NCBI RefSeq assembly: GCF_001021025.1
Contig: NZ_CP011541.1
Span: forward strand, 1,240,001 to 1,304,000
Direction of reading: 5' to 3'
Length of the DNA: 64,000 nt
DNA from: Corynebacterium epidermidicanis
GTDB taxonomy: Bacteria > Actinomycetota > Actinomycetes > Mycobacteriales > Mycobacteriaceae
This document shows, piece by piece, positions 50,039 to 59,338 of this stretch. The translations under genes were made by a program, and so were the position numbers. Within the stretch, counting starts at the first letter, position 1. Every line of letters starts with the position of its first letter. A model generated the notes under the pieces. The model was not told the origin of the DNA, searched no databases, and saw nothing but the letters and a program-made list of their open reading frames with translations.

Positions 50039-53000
50039 TTAGCGATCCTCCAGGTCGCCTTCCATCTCCAGGAAGGTAGAACGCAGTGTCTCCAGGTCCT
50101 CGGCTGATGGCTCAGCCCACATTCCCCGGTCGGCGGCCTCTAGGAGGCGTTCGGAAATATCGCGTAGCGCCCAAGGGTTGGATTGCTTGAAGAATTCCCG
50201 CATGGTGTCGTTGCGGACGTACTCCTGTGTCAAGGTCGAGTACATCCAATCATCCATCAGCCCGGTGGTGGCGTCGTAGCCGAACAAATAATCCACGGTC
50301 GCTGACATCTCAAAGGCTCCCTTGTAGCCGTGCTTGCGCATGGCTTCCAACCAGCGTGGATTGACCACACGGGCGCGGAATACGCGGCGGGATTCCTCGT
50401 GCAAGGTGCGGGTCCTCACGGTTTCTTGACGTGTTGAATCCCCGATGAATGCCTCGGGGTCCTTGCCAGTGAGGGCGCGTACGGTGGCGACCATGCCGCC
50501 ATGGAATTGGAAGTAGTCGTCGGAATCTGCGATGTCGTGCTCTTGCGAGTCCACGTTCTTAGCCGCCACGGAAATTCGCTGGTAGGCCGCGCGCATCTCC
50601 TCTTTCGCCTCGATGCCGTTCAGGCCCCGACCATAGGCGTAGCCACCCCAGTTCGTATAGACCTCGGCCAAGTCCTGGTCATCACGCCAATTACCAGACT
50701 CGATGAGCTGCAGCAGCCCAGCCCCATACGTGCCTGGCTTGGAGCCGAAAATGCGTCGCACGGGCTTATCGACGTCCGCATGAGCACGCACGTAGTTGTC
50801 TTCTGGAGATTCATCAAGGTGGGCTACCAGCTGGACGGCGTCGTCAAGCAGCGCTACCACGTGCGGGAACGCATCGCGGAAGAATCCGGAGATGCGGACG
50901 GTGACGTCGATGCGTGGGCGGCCGAGCTCTTCAAGCGGAATGACTTGGAGGTCCACCACGCGTCGCGAGGCTTCATCCCAGATAGGCCGGATGCCGAGCA
51001 GCGCGAAGACTTCGGCGATGTCGTCACCCGAGGTACGCATGGCGGAGGTTCCCCAGACAGACAGGCCAACACTCTTCGGGTAGTGGTCATGTTCCTGCTG
51101 GTAGCGCTGGATGAGGGAGTCTGCGAGCAATTGACCGGTTTCCCACGCCAGGCGCGAAGGGATGGACTTCGGGTCCACGGAGTAGAAGTTTCGGCCAGTA
51201 GGCAGCACGTTGACGAGACCACGCATCGGGCTTCCTGATGGGCCCGCTTCGATGAATTCGCCGTTGAGCGCGCGCAGAATTTGGGTGATTTCGCGTGGTG
51301 TTTGTCGCAGGCGGGGCACGATTTCGCTGGCGGCGAAGCGCAGGATGTCGCGGGCTTGCTCAGGGGCGTCGAGTGCAGCTACTGCCTCTGGGGCCCATCC
51401 GGCGGCGCTGAGTTGTGCTAGCAGCGCTTTCGCTGTGCCTTCAATTTCGTCGACGCGAGCGCGGGATTCATCTCCGGCTTCCGAGAGCCCGAAGGCTTCG
51501 CGCAAGCCAACCACGGAGCGTTCTCCACCCCAGAGTTGGCGGGCACGCAGCATGGCCAGCACGAGGTCGATGAGCATTTCTTCTTCGATCGGCTCACCCA
51601 GGATATGCAGGCCACCACGGATGGCCACGTCCTTGATTTCGCAGAGCCAGCCGTCGATATGCATGAGCATGTCGTCGAAGACTTCCTCGTCGGGGCGCTG
51701 TTCCCAACCCAGGTCTTGGTCCATTTTTGCTGCCGTGAGCAACGTCCAGATTTCCTGGCGGATGGCCGGGAGCTTGGATGGGTCCATGGCGGAAATGTTC
51801 TGGTGCTCATCCAAGAGCTGCTCAAGGCGGGTAATGTCGCCGTACGACTCTGCTCGCGACATGGGCGGGATCATGTGGTCGACCAGCACGGCGTGAGCGC
51901 GGCGCTTGGCCTGGGTGCCCTCACCCGGGTCGTTGACCAGGAACGGGTAGATGAGCGGGATGTCGGCGATGGCTTGGTCGGTGTAGCACTCGGCAGACAT
52001 GCCGACGGTCTTGCCGGGCAGCCACTCCATGTTGCCGTGCTTGCCCATATGAACAATCGCATCGGCGCCGAAAACGCGACGCAACCAATAGTAGGTGCCC
52101 AGGTAGTGGTGGTTCGCAGGCAAGTCAGGGTCATGGTAGATACCGACTGGATTCTCGCCGAAGCCACGCGGTGGCTGGACCATCACCACCACGTTGCCGA
52201 ACTGCAGGCCGGCGATGTAAATCTCTTGCGTTTCCGGGTTCACGTAGTGCGTGCCCGGGGCCTCGCCCCAATATTCTTGCATTTCTGCTTGGGTGGCTTC
52301 CGGCAGCGTGGCAAAGTATTCCTGGTACTGCGCACGGGACAGCTTCAGCGGATTATTGGCCAGCACTTCTTCGGTGAGCCATTCGGGATCGTGGCCTCCG
52401 GCCTCGATGATGGCGTGCATGAAGGCGTCGCCATCCATGTCGTCATAGCCAGGGATTGAGCTGGTGTCGCCCAGATCGTAGCCCGCGTTGGCCAGAGCGT
52501 GCAGCACGCGGAGCGTAGAGGCCGGGGTATCAAGACCGACGGCATTACCGATGCGAGCGTGCTTGGTCGGGTATGCCGAGAGCATGACCGCGATCTTCTT
52601 CTCGGAATTGTCCAGGTGTCGCAGTCGAGCGTGCTTAACCGCGATGCCAGCCAGGCGTTCGCAACGCTCGTGGTCCGGCACATAAGCGATCAGGCCGTCC
52701 GCGTCGTATTCCTTGAACGAGAACGGCACGGTGATGATGCGCCCGTCGAATTCAGGTACGGCAACCTGCGTTGCAACGTCCAACGGGGTCAAACCGTCGT
52801 CGTTGTCGTCCCAGGCCTCCCGAGGGGTGGTCAGCGCCAGCCCCTGAATGATCGGGATATTCAGGGCTGCGAGGTGCGCGACATCCCAAGCTTCGTCGTC
52901 GCCACCGGCCTGCGCCGTGGCCGGCTTGGTGCCGCCAGCCGCTAGAACCGTGGTGATAGCAGCATCAGTCTGGGAGAGCTCTGCGAGCAGCTCGGCGGGT

Positions 53001-53602
53001 GCCTGGCGGAGCGACGCGGTGAAAATCGGAATCGCCTGTGCGCCCGTGGCCTCAATCGCACGGGACAGCGCCTTGATGTACTCGGTGTTACCAGCCAAGT
53101 GTTGTGCGCGGTAGTAAAGCACGGCAATTTTAGGGCCTGCTGGACCTTCGGTGTTAGCCCATTCGTTGCGATCAAGATGACCCCACATCGGCATGTGTTC
53201 CGGCTCGTCGAAGCCGTAGCCGGTGAGCAGGATCGTGTCCGAGAGGAAGCGGTAGAGGTGCTCGAGGTTCTTGGCTGAGCCTTCCGCCAGGTAGGTGTGC
53301 GCGGTTGTCGCTACGCCTGCTGGCACGGTGGACAGCTCGGTGAGCTCAGCGTCGACGGCCAACTCGCCGGAGACGATGACAGTCGGGATCCCGGTCTTCA
53401 GTACCGCATCGAGGCCGGTTTCCCAGGCTCGCCTGCCGCCCAGGAGGCGGACAACTACCACCCGCGCGTCGGCAAGCCACTCCCCGACTTGTTCAGGCTT
53501 TATCGACATCGGGTTGGCGAACTTGAACTCGACGTTCTCGGCGCTATTTGCGGCCTTTGCGGAAAGCAGGTCAGTATCCGAAGTGGACAGGAGGGCAATC
53601 AA
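50039..53602 (-). CDS. cobN: cobaltochelatase CobN subunit
   Basis: The 1187-residue protein is full length for CobN. Marks include the N-terminal receptor-like domain (VVVRLLGGRRAWETG), IPIIQGLALTTPREAW, the GKHGNMEWLPGKTVG motif, GVMLSAYPTKHARIGNAVGLDTP-like and GVNVLPTGRNFYSVDP-like segments and DWMYSTLTQEYV near the end. It is the large subunit that, with CobS and CobT or a ChlID-like partner encoded elsewhere, inserts Co2+ into hydrogenobyrinate diamide at the cost of ATP. The start is TTG 53602, after AAGGACGATTACC, in the output region of the riboswitch. Confidence 0.95.
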   Translation of the reverse strand: MIALLSTSDTDLLSAKAANSAENVEFKFANPMSIKPEQVGEWLADARVVVVRLLGGRRAWETGLDAVLKTGIPTVIVSGELAVDAELTELSTVPAGVATTAHTYLAEGSAKNLEHLYRFLSDTILLTGYGFDEPEHMPMWGHLDRNEWANTEGPAGPKIAVLYYRAQHLAGNTEYIKALSRAIEATGAQAIPIFTASLRQAPAELLAELSQTDAAITTVLAAGGTKPATAQAGGDDEAWDVAHLAALNIPIIQGLALTTPREAWDDNDDGLTPLDVATQVAVPEFDGRIITVPFSFKEYDADGLIAYVPDHERCERLAGIAVKHARLRHLDNSEKKIAVMLSAYPTKHARIGNAVGLDTPASTLRVLHALANAGYDLGDTSSIPGYDDMDGDAFMHAIIEAGGHDPEWLTEEVLANNPLKLSRAQYQEYFATLPEATQAEMQEYWGEAPGTHYVNPETQEIYIAGLQFGNVVVMVQPPRGFGENPVGIYHDPDLPANHHYLGTYYWLRRVFGADAIVHMGKHGNMEWLPGKTVGMSAECYTDQAIADIPLIYPFLVNDPGEGTQAKRRAHAVLVDHMIPPMSRAESYGDITRLEQLLDEHQNISAMDPSKLPAIRQEIWTLLTAAKMDQDLGWEQRPDEEVFDDMLMHIDGWLCEIKDVAIRGGLHILGEPIEEEMLIDLVLAMLRARQLWGGERSVVGLREAFGLSEAGDESRARVDEIEGTAKALLAQLSAAGWAPEAVAALDAPEQARDILRFAASEIVPRLRQTPREITQILRALNGEFIEAGPSGSPMRGLVNVLPTGRNFYSVDPKSIPSRLAWETGQLLADSLIQRYQQEHDHYPKSVGLSVWGTSAMRTSGDDIAEVFALLGIRPIWDEASRRVVDLQVIPLEELGRPRIDVTVRISGFFRDAFPHVVALLDDAVQLVAHLDESPEDNYVRAHADVDKPVRRIFGSKPGTYGAGLLQLIESGNWRDDQDLAEVYTNWGGYAYGRGLNGIEAKEEMRAAYQRISVAAKNVDSQEHDIADSDDYFQFHGGMVATVRALTGKDPEAFIGDSTRQETVRTRTLHEESRRVFRARVVNPRWLEAMRKHGYKGAFEMSATVDYLFGYDATTGLMDDWMYSTLTQEYVRNDTMREFFKQSNPWALRDISERLLEAADRGMWAEPSAEDLETLRSTFLEMEGDLEDR

Positions 53603-53611
53603 GGTAATCGT

Positions 53612-53635
53612 CCTTCCGGGGTGCGCGCCCCAAGG
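53612..53635 (-). promoter_or_regulatory. hairpin covering the cobN ribosome-binding site
   Basis: On the transcript, CCTT GGGG and CCCC GG AAGG pair, so the AAGG of the cobN Shine-Dalgarno is the 3' side of a stem closed by GGGG/CCCC. It lies just before the TTG start and after the riboswitch. It can act as the output that hides the ribosome site when cobalamin is bound. Confidence 0.7.
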
Positions 53636-53639
53636 TGTG

Positions 53640-53745
53640 TGCAGTGGCCTCGCGTGCCGATTTCTCTGCGCAGGTCTGGCTGTAACAGTGGCGCGACCGC
53701 CCGGAGTTTCACCGAAAGTTCCGCCGTCAGAGAAGCCTGGTCACA
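53640..53745 (-). ncRNA. cobalamin riboswitch upstream of cobN
   Basis: The reverse strand holds the cobalamin riboswitch marks in order: a GGCGGAACTTTCGGTGAAA core with CTCCGG, then GCGCCACTG, then the B12 box ACAGCCAGACCTGCGC, closed by flanking P1-like segments TTCTCTGACG and CAGAGAA. Downstream is the hairpin that covers the cobN ribosome site, so control is probably translational: cobalamin bound means cobN off. The exact ends were estimated by pairing. Confidence 0.9.
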
Positions 53746-53769
53746 CGAGATGGATATGTGAGAGCTATG

Positions 53770-53856
53770 TTACGGCACTGGGATTTTCCGGGGTTGGAAA
53801 CCCCACCGAGAGCCATTGGCCCGATGAATAAACCGCGATTGCCCGATCAATTTCAT
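53770..53856 (-). CDS. possible 28-residue leader ORF before the cobN riboswitch
   Basis: An ATG at 53856 follows a strong site (GGAGGTGTGACA) and opens a 28-residue frame ending before the riboswitch. The peptide is basic (SRFIHRANGSRWGFQPRK) with no known motif. It may be a remnant of a longer gene; the rest of 53757-54058 shows nothing else that is convincing. Confidence 0.25.
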   Translation of the reverse strand: MKLIGQSRFIHRANGSRWGFQPRKIPVP

Positions 53857-54058
53857 TGTCACACCTCCACGGATCACCCCAGTGTTGCAAGAAGTTTCAG
53901 TACTGCCCAACGGCTCGGACTCCCGGCGCCATCCGCAATGTCGCGCGGCGTCCGATCTGAAATCCTGGCTCAATCCGCATCACTGATGCTGCGTGCGGAG
54001 GCGAAAATCCCTTTGACGCATCGACCCCCAAGTGGTGTGGTCAGCAGGCTCTCAGACC

Positions 54059-55345
54059 CTATGTCGGAAGTATCTTTCCGAAAGCCCAATCGAGCTGGCC
54101 GTCAATATGCAGGTAGTACGGCAAGAAATGATTGATTGACAGCCTCCCCGGGATCCGCCACAGCTTCGACTCCCGGTACTCCACCGACACTGTGCGGTAC
54201 GCTCGCCACCGATCGCGTAGCTTGCGCACCTGGCGGACCGGAATCACGTCGTCGTTACGCGAGCCCCAGAGCAACACCGGCACCCGCGGGGCCTTCGCTC
54301 CAAGTTCCTGCCGCCCCAGGGCCGCGCTTATCGACGCCGAATGGCTGGCTATCTCGCTGAGTGAGCGACCGTCCACCGTCCAGCTGCGCGTCTCCTCGAA
54401 GCCACTGGCCAGCACGGTGCCGCCAGCACAGGTGGTGATGTTGGCCATGATCTGTTGTTTGCCGTGCTCGTTGAATAGTGGCCAGAGTTCCTCCCACATG
54501 TCCTGGGATTGGATCATCAGGCCCGCGATGGAATATGCGAGGGTGCCAACCACGAGAGACCCATCAACATGCTCCATTACGTCTTGCAGCGTGGAGGGGG
54601 GTGCGCCTACAACTGCGGCCTCCACCCGCAGCTCGGGGGCATAGTCGGTGTTTTCCACACACCATCCGGCAGCGCCCCCGCCCTGGGAAAAGCCCCAGAC
54701 AATGACGGGAGCGTTGGTCGGCAGGCCGAGAGATTGGGCGGCGCGAACGGCGTCGAAAAGCGATTGGCCTGCGGTGATGTGGTCAACGTAGTATTGGATG
54801 CCGGCATCGGGGTCACGTGGGTAGTCGATGAAAACGACGTCGCAACCCCGCTGCAATAAGTGCAAAATCACCGGCAACTCGTAGGCCATGATGGCATCGT
54901 AGGGCTTGCTCAGAAAGAGCTTGAAACCGATCGCTGCGGTGTGCGAAGGATCGCAATGCTGAGCCACGCCCTGGGTCGATGGAGCATACGCAATGACCGG
55001 CCGCGGTCCCGCTACTTCCCAGGGAGACCGGGACTGCACGAAAGAGGCAGTTGCCGTGAGTCCCCGGCCGTTAGAGTCGGTGGTCACGTATTCAAAACGC
55101 GTAGCCTTCCCCGGGTTTAATCGCGAATGAAGGCCCAGCATGTCCAACGGCCCGCTATCCAACACCGTTCCCGGCGCAAGGCCATACAATCGTTCGGAAC
55201 CACCGAAATGGGGCACCTTCACCTCAGTGGTCAAAGTGCGCTCCACTGGCTGGCGACGTAAAAGCCGACGCAAGTAATCCTTGCGTAACGGCGTGGCCAT
55301 GCGCGACAACATGATCGCGGTCCGGAAAGTGCGCCCAAAGCTCAT
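54059..55345 (-). CDS. LIP-family secretory lipase
   Basis: The 428-residue protein has the alpha/beta hydrolase nucleophile elbow VWGFSQGGGAAGW, the oxyanion-type segment IAYAPSTQG, an Asp in SRNDDVIPV and a late His in SINHFLPYY, the pattern of the secretory lipase (LIP) family, in which actinobacterial members cleave triacylglycerols or esters. ATG 55345 with AAGG upstream was preferred to GTG 55351. The N-terminal 30 residues are basic and not a classical signal peptide, so export is uncertain. Confidence 0.85.
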   Translation of the reverse strand: MSFGRTFRTAIMLSRMATPLRKDYLRRLLRRQPVERTLTTEVKVPHFGGSERLYGLAPGTVLDSGPLDMLGLHSRLNPGKATRFEYVTTDSNGRGLTATASFVQSRSPWEVAGPRPVIAYAPSTQGVAQHCDPSHTAAIGFKLFLSKPYDAIMAYELPVILHLLQRGCDVVFIDYPRDPDAGIQYYVDHITAGQSLFDAVRAAQSLGLPTNAPVIVWGFSQGGGAAGWCVENTDYAPELRVEAAVVGAPPSTLQDVMEHVDGSLVVGTLAYSIAGLMIQSQDMWEELWPLFNEHGKQQIMANITTCAGGTVLASGFEETRSWTVDGRSLSEIASHSASISAALGRQELGAKAPRVPVLLWGSRNDDVIPVRQVRKLRDRWRAYRTVSVEYRESKLWRIPGRLSINHFLPYYLHIDGQLDWAFGKILPT

Positions 55346-55455
55346 AGTCACGACCTTAGTAGCAATCTGCCCGCCGCTACCGAGCCGATTCCCTCAACGT
55401 AAAACTGCTCACAGGAGCGCGGAAATGTCCGAACGGCGATCTAGAATCAGAACTC

Positions 55456-56595
55456 ATGACTTCACCCAAGCATGCCTCCGCTGAAAAAGTTGCCTGCGAC
55501 CTTGGCCTTGGTGATCGTTCCCGAGTAGATGGCTGCCCAGGCGCCCTTTCATTCCACCACGCAGCTGACGGCGCCATCGGACGGGTCCGCTTCCCCGGCG
55601 GACTCCTCTCCCCCGCTGACTTGGAGAGCTTCGTTGCAATCGCCAGCCAATTCGGCGACGGCGACATCCACCTCACCACCCGCGGCAACGTCCAAGTTCG
55701 GGCCATCACCGACACCGACGGCTTCTCCTTTGCGGTACAGGACGCGGGGCTCGTCCCGAGCGTGGCGCACGACAAGGTTCGCAACATCATCGCCTCTCCC
55801 CTTGCTGAGCTTGAAGAACACGTAGCAAAACTGGATCGAGCTCTGTTGAGCTCCCCAGCACTCGCGGGGCTTTCCGGCCGAACCCTCTTTGGCCTCGACG
55901 GGGGCGACGGCGCCATCCTCGCCCAACAACCAGACTTCGGCGCACTTTTCGACGAAACCGGCACCCATATCATCCTCGGTGGACGAATCATCGGCCAAGT
56001 AAACCGCGACCCCATCGCTACCATCGCCACGCTCGCACATACTTGGCAAGAACATCGGGGCGACGCCTGGCGCGTCGCGGAAAAGCCCGAACTCCACCAA
56101 GAACTCATTCGTGCTGTCTCAGTCACCCCAAGTAACAACGCGTTCACTACTTCCGAACCCACCCATATTGGTTGGTTTGATCGGGAAGACGGCAGCGTCT
56201 CCCTCGGCGCTGGGCTCATCTTCGGAATCCTGCCCGCCAAGGTGAATGAGCTGCTCGTGGCCGTCGGCAAGCCAGTGCAAGTTACACCGTGGCACAGCGT
56301 GCTCATTCACGATCTTGACGAAGGCGAAGCCGAAGCTGTAGCCAAAGTGCTAGCTCCCATGGGGCTCATTTTCGATGCGCACTCGCCAAAACTCCAGGTC
56401 ACCGCCTGCACCGGGCTGCCGGGGTGCGCGAAATCGCGCTCGGACGTGCGTCGGGACGCTCTTCAGCTCATGGTGCAGGGAAACCAAAGCAGAGCGCACT
56501 TCTCCGGTTGCGAGCGCCGCTGTGGGCACCCCCGCGTGGCCTACACCGACTATCTGGCGTTGTCTGATAGCGAATATGAAGTAACCACTCGCTAA
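55456..56595 (+). CDS. cobG: precorrin-3B synthase
   Basis: The 379-residue protein has sulfite-reductase-like halves (HLTTRGNVQVRAI; GRIIGQVNRDP) and the Fe4S4/siroheme Cys motif CTGLPGCAKS followed by SGCERRCGHP. It uses O2 to make precorrin-3B, so the cobalamin route here is the aerobic one. It opens the rightward cobG-cobH-cobIJ run; cobH follows 10 bases after it. Confidence 0.95.
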   Translation: MTSPKHASAEKVACDLGLGDRSRVDGCPGALSFHHAADGAIGRVRFPGGLLSPADLESFVAIASQFGDGDIHLTTRGNVQVRAITDTDGFSFAVQDAGLVPSVAHDKVRNIIASPLAELEEHVAKLDRALLSSPALAGLSGRTLFGLDGGDGAILAQQPDFGALFDETGTHIILGGRIIGQVNRDPIATIATLAHTWQEHRGDAWRVAEKPELHQELIRAVSVTPSNNAFTTSEPTHIGWFDREDGSVSLGAGLIFGILPAKVNELLVAVGKPVQVTPWHSVLIHDLDEGEAEAVAKVLAPMGLIFDAHSPKLQVTACTGLPGCAKSRSDVRRDALQLMVQGNQSRAHFSGCERRCGHPRVAYTDYLALSDSEYEVTTR

Positions 56596-56605
56596 CCTAG
56601 AGGCT

Positions 56606-57253
56606 ATGCACAGCTACATCACCGACGGTAACGAGATCTACCGCCAATCCTTCGCCATGATCCGGGAAGAATCAGACCTCTCGCGCTTCGACGACTTACA
56701 GGCGCAAGTTGCGGTCCGCATGATTCACGCGGCAGGCCAAACGGACCTCGCTGAAGACATCGAGTTCTCCGACGGACTCGTTCCCGCAGCTCGCGGTGCA
56801 CTGCAGGCTGGCAAACCGATCATCACTGACGTCAACATGGTTGCTTCGGGTGTCACTCGTAAGCGACTCCCCGCCGACAACGACGTGCTGTGCTTCCTCC
56901 GCGACGCGCGCGTGCCGGAACTCGCACAACAACTGGGCACCACCCGTTCCGCCGCAGCCGTCGAACTGTGGGCACCGCTTATCGACGGCGCCGTGGTCGC
57001 CGTCGGCAATGCCCCCACGGCACTCGTCCACCTGCTGCAATGGCTCGCCGCGGACAACTCACGGCCGCGCCCAGCTGCGGTACTAGGTATTCCGGTCGGG
57101 TTCGTCGGCGCTGCCGAATCCAAGGCTGATCTGGCAAATGTTGCGGCTGATCTTGGCATTGAATTCCTCACTGTTCACGGCCGCCGTGGTGGTTCCGCCA
57201 TCACCTGTGCTGCCATCAATGCGCTGGCCACCGCCCAGGAGATCCTGCCATGA
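56606..57253 (+). CDS. cobH: precorrin-8X methylmutase
   Basis: The 215-residue protein has the CobH marks: MIHAAGQTDLAEDI with the catalytic His, TDVNMVASGVTRKRL, VGNAPTALVHLL, GIPVGFVGAAESKADL and HGRRGGSAITCAAINAL. It moves a methyl group from C11 to C12 to give hydrogenobyrinate. The stop overlaps the start of cobIJ by four bases (ATGA). Confidence 0.96.
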   Translation: MHSYITDGNEIYRQSFAMIREESDLSRFDDLQAQVAVRMIHAAGQTDLAEDIEFSDGLVPAARGALQAGKPIITDVNMVASGVTRKRLPADNDVLCFLRDARVPELAQQLGTTRSAAAVELWAPLIDGAVVAVGNAPTALVHLLQWLAADNSRPRPAAVLGIPVGFVGAAESKADLANVAADLGIEFLTVHGRRGGSAITCAAINALATAQEILP

Positions 57254-58719
57254 GCACGCTATTCGGCATTGGCGTCGGTCCCGGAGATCCTGAACTTCTC
57301 ACTTTGAAGGCAATCCGCGCCCTCGAACAAGTCGACGTCGTGGCCTACCACGCCGCGCCGGGCAAAACTTCCACAGCAGCCACGATTGCGCGACCACATT
57401 TCCGGGAAGGGCTACAGGAAGAGCTGCTGGAATACCCAGTGACCGTCGGCGCGACCGATCACCCCGGTGGCTACGCCGGGGCACTGGCAGATTTTTACAC
57501 CGAGGCGGTTGCTCGTCTGGCTGCTCACCTAACCGCAGGCAAGTCGGTAGCGGTGATCTCTCTTGGGGATCCGATGCTGTACTCCTCCTACCAGCACTTA
57601 CATCGCGCCCTGGCAGAATTTGCCACGAAGACCGAAATCATCCCCGGCATCCCATCAATCACGGCAGCTGCTGATGTGCTTGGGTTACCTCTTGCAGAAG
57701 ACGACGAAGTCCTCACCATTATCCCCGGGACTTTGCCATCAGCTGAGCTGAAAGCCCGGCTCGCGGCCACCGATACAGCGGTGATCATGAAGCTCGGGCG
57801 GACTTTCGACAAGGTGCGCGACGCACTCATCGAGGTTGGGCTTGCCGAACGCGCCTATGTCGTTGCTCGGGCCACTATGGCTGGCCAGCAGGTTTCGCCG
57901 CTTCTGGAAACCACCGAGGTGCCTTATTTCGCTTGCGTGGTCGTCCCATCCCGGGTGGTGAGCTCTCCTACCGATCAGCTTGGCGAGGTCGTCGTCGTCG
58001 GCCTCGGCCCGGGTGCCGACCGCTGGACCACCCCTGAGGTCATGGCGGAATTAGCCCAGGCCACCGACATCGTCGGCTACTCCACGTACGTCAATCGGGT
58101 GCCGCATCGCCCTGGCCAACAGCGCCACCTGTCCGACAACAAGGTCGAAGCCGAGCGCGCAGCGATGGCACTGGATATGGCCAAGCGCGGTGCCCGCGTA
58201 GCGGTGGTGTCCTCCGGTGATCCGGGCGTGTTTGCCATGGCGGCTGCGGTGTTGGAAACTGCGGACGATGACTTGTGGCGCGACGTGCCAGTGCGCATTG
58301 TACCTGGCATGACGGCAGCTCAGGCGGTGGCCTCGCGTGTGGGCGCGCCCCTGGGACATGACTTCGGCATGATTTCGCTGTCGGATCGATTGAAGCCGTG
58401 GGAGATCATCGAAAAGCGCATTAGGGCGCTGGCCAGCGCCGATATGGCCTTTGCGGTGTACAACCCGGCATCGAAGACGCGCCGGGAGCAGGTCGCCCAC
58501 CTGCGGGACATCGTGGCCGAGTATCAGAAGCCGGAAACCCCGGTGATTGTGGCCCGTGCGGTGGGGTCAGATGTGGAAAACGTGGTCGTGACCTCGCTCA
58601 AGGATTTTGACCCGGAGATCGTCGATATGCGCACCATGGTGATCATTGGCGCCTCCACCACCACGGTGTACGAAGGTGTGGATGGTACCCGGGTGTTCAC
58701 TTCGCGGCGCTATAGCTGA
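57250..58719 (+). CDS. cobIJ: bifunctional precorrin-2 C20 / precorrin-3B C17-methyltransferase
   Basis: The 489-residue protein is a fusion of two SAM methylases. Residues about 1-235 are CobI (LFGIGVGPGDPELLTLKAIRAL, LGDPMLYSSYQHL, EIIPGIPSITAAA, KLGRTF) and about 240-489 are CobJ (VVVVGLGPGADRWTTPEVM, VVSSGDPGVFAMAAAVLE, GAPLGHDFGMISLSDRL, FAVYNPASKTRREQ). The fusion is common in actinobacteria. Its stop overlaps the stop of the convergent higA gene by 10 bases. Confidence 0.96.
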   Translation: MSTLFGIGVGPGDPELLTLKAIRALEQVDVVAYHAAPGKTSTAATIARPHFREGLQEELLEYPVTVGATDHPGGYAGALADFYTEAVARLAAHLTAGKSVAVISLGDPMLYSSYQHLHRALAEFATKTEIIPGIPSITAAADVLGLPLAEDDEVLTIIPGTLPSAELKARLAATDTAVIMKLGRTFDKVRDALIEVGLAERAYVVARATMAGQQVSPLLETTEVPYFACVVVPSRVVSSPTDQLGEVVVVGLGPGADRWTTPEVMAELAQATDIVGYSTYVNRVPHRPGQQRHLSDNKVEAERAAMALDMAKRGARVAVVSSGDPGVFAMAAAVLETADDDLWRDVPVRIVPGMTAAQAVASRVGAPLGHDFGMISLSDRLKPWEIIEKRIRALASADMAFAVYNPASKTRREQVAHLRDIVAEYQKPETPVIVARAVGSDVENVVVTSLKDFDPEIVDMRTMVIIGASTTTVYEGVDGTRVFTSRRYS

Positions 58720-58991
58720 ACCAGTTTTTTCACGTCCGGCAAGCCATCTTCGCGAATCTGGGCTAGGTCGTAGGCTGTCTGCATGTCAAGCCAGAGCTTT
58801 GCTGTGCCGATCCCGGCGAGCTCGAAACGAATCGCAAAGTTCGGTGAAACGGCCGCGTGACCATGCGGTACCCTGCTCAACGCGACTCGTGAAACGCCTA
58901 GGCTGCGAGCAGCTTCGGCCACACTGATCTCAAGCTCACTCAGTACGTCTTCGTAAATCACTTCGCCTGGGTGTACTAGGTTATGCATCAT
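58710..58991 (-). CDS. higA: HigA-type antitoxin
   Basis: The 93-residue protein starts at ATG 58991 (AAGGTGAG before it). It is a HigA/VapI-type XRE protein: NLVHPGEVIYEDVLSELEIS, VAEAARSLGVSRVALSRV helix-turn-helix, then a wing with the unusual PHG instead of LNG and AVSPNFAIRFELAG. It neutralises HigB and represses the operon. It follows higB in the same direction. Confidence 0.88.
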   Translation of the reverse strand: MMHNLVHPGEVIYEDVLSELEISVAEAARSLGVSRVALSRVPHGHAAVSPNFAIRFELAGIGTAKLWLDMQTAYDLAQIREDGLPDVKKLVQL

Positions 58992-59014
58992 CAATCTCAC
59001 CTTCCTCACCGTTC

Positions 59015-59284
59015 CTAGTGGTAGTAGAGATAATCAACTAGCTCGACGTCCTCACCTATGAATCGAAAAATAATTCTCCAGTTTCCTGACACTTTCACAG
59101 CCCAGAAGCCATCTAAGTCATGTGTTCGGAAGCCCGGAATTGCTGTGATCGGCGTGATTTCAGTAGCAGCATCAAGGACGGAGAGAATCCTTCGCAATTT
59201 GGCAGCATGAGCAACTTGGATGCCACGCTTAGACCCGGTGTGAAAATAGAGTTTTAACCCTTTGCGTTGGAAACTGACGATCAC
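59015..59284 (-). CDS. higB: HigB/RelE-type mRNA interferase toxin
   Basis: The 89-residue protein is of the HigB host-inhibition family: GLKLYFHTGSKRGIQVAHAAKLRRIL, then GFRTHDLDGFWAVKVSGNWRIIFRF and LVDYLYYH. It cleaves mRNA on the ribosome. The start is GTG 59284, without a clear ribosome site, which keeps the toxin low. The pair sits between the convergent halves of the cob locus together with an abi remnant, so this is a small defence-type insertion. Confidence 0.9.
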   Translation of the reverse strand: MIVSFQRKGLKLYFHTGSKRGIQVAHAAKLRRILSVLDAATEITPITAIPGFRTHDLDGFWAVKVSGNWRIIFRFIGEDVELVDYLYYH

Positions 59285-59338
59285 AGAACGAGTGCATCGC
59301 GTGACGATACATATGGCAATGCCGGACCCCTCCCGCCA

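Noticed and set aside
53758..54135. 125-residue plus-strand ORF upstream of cobN
   Set aside because: No ribosome site, overlaps the lipase gene end on the other strand, and no recognisable domain.
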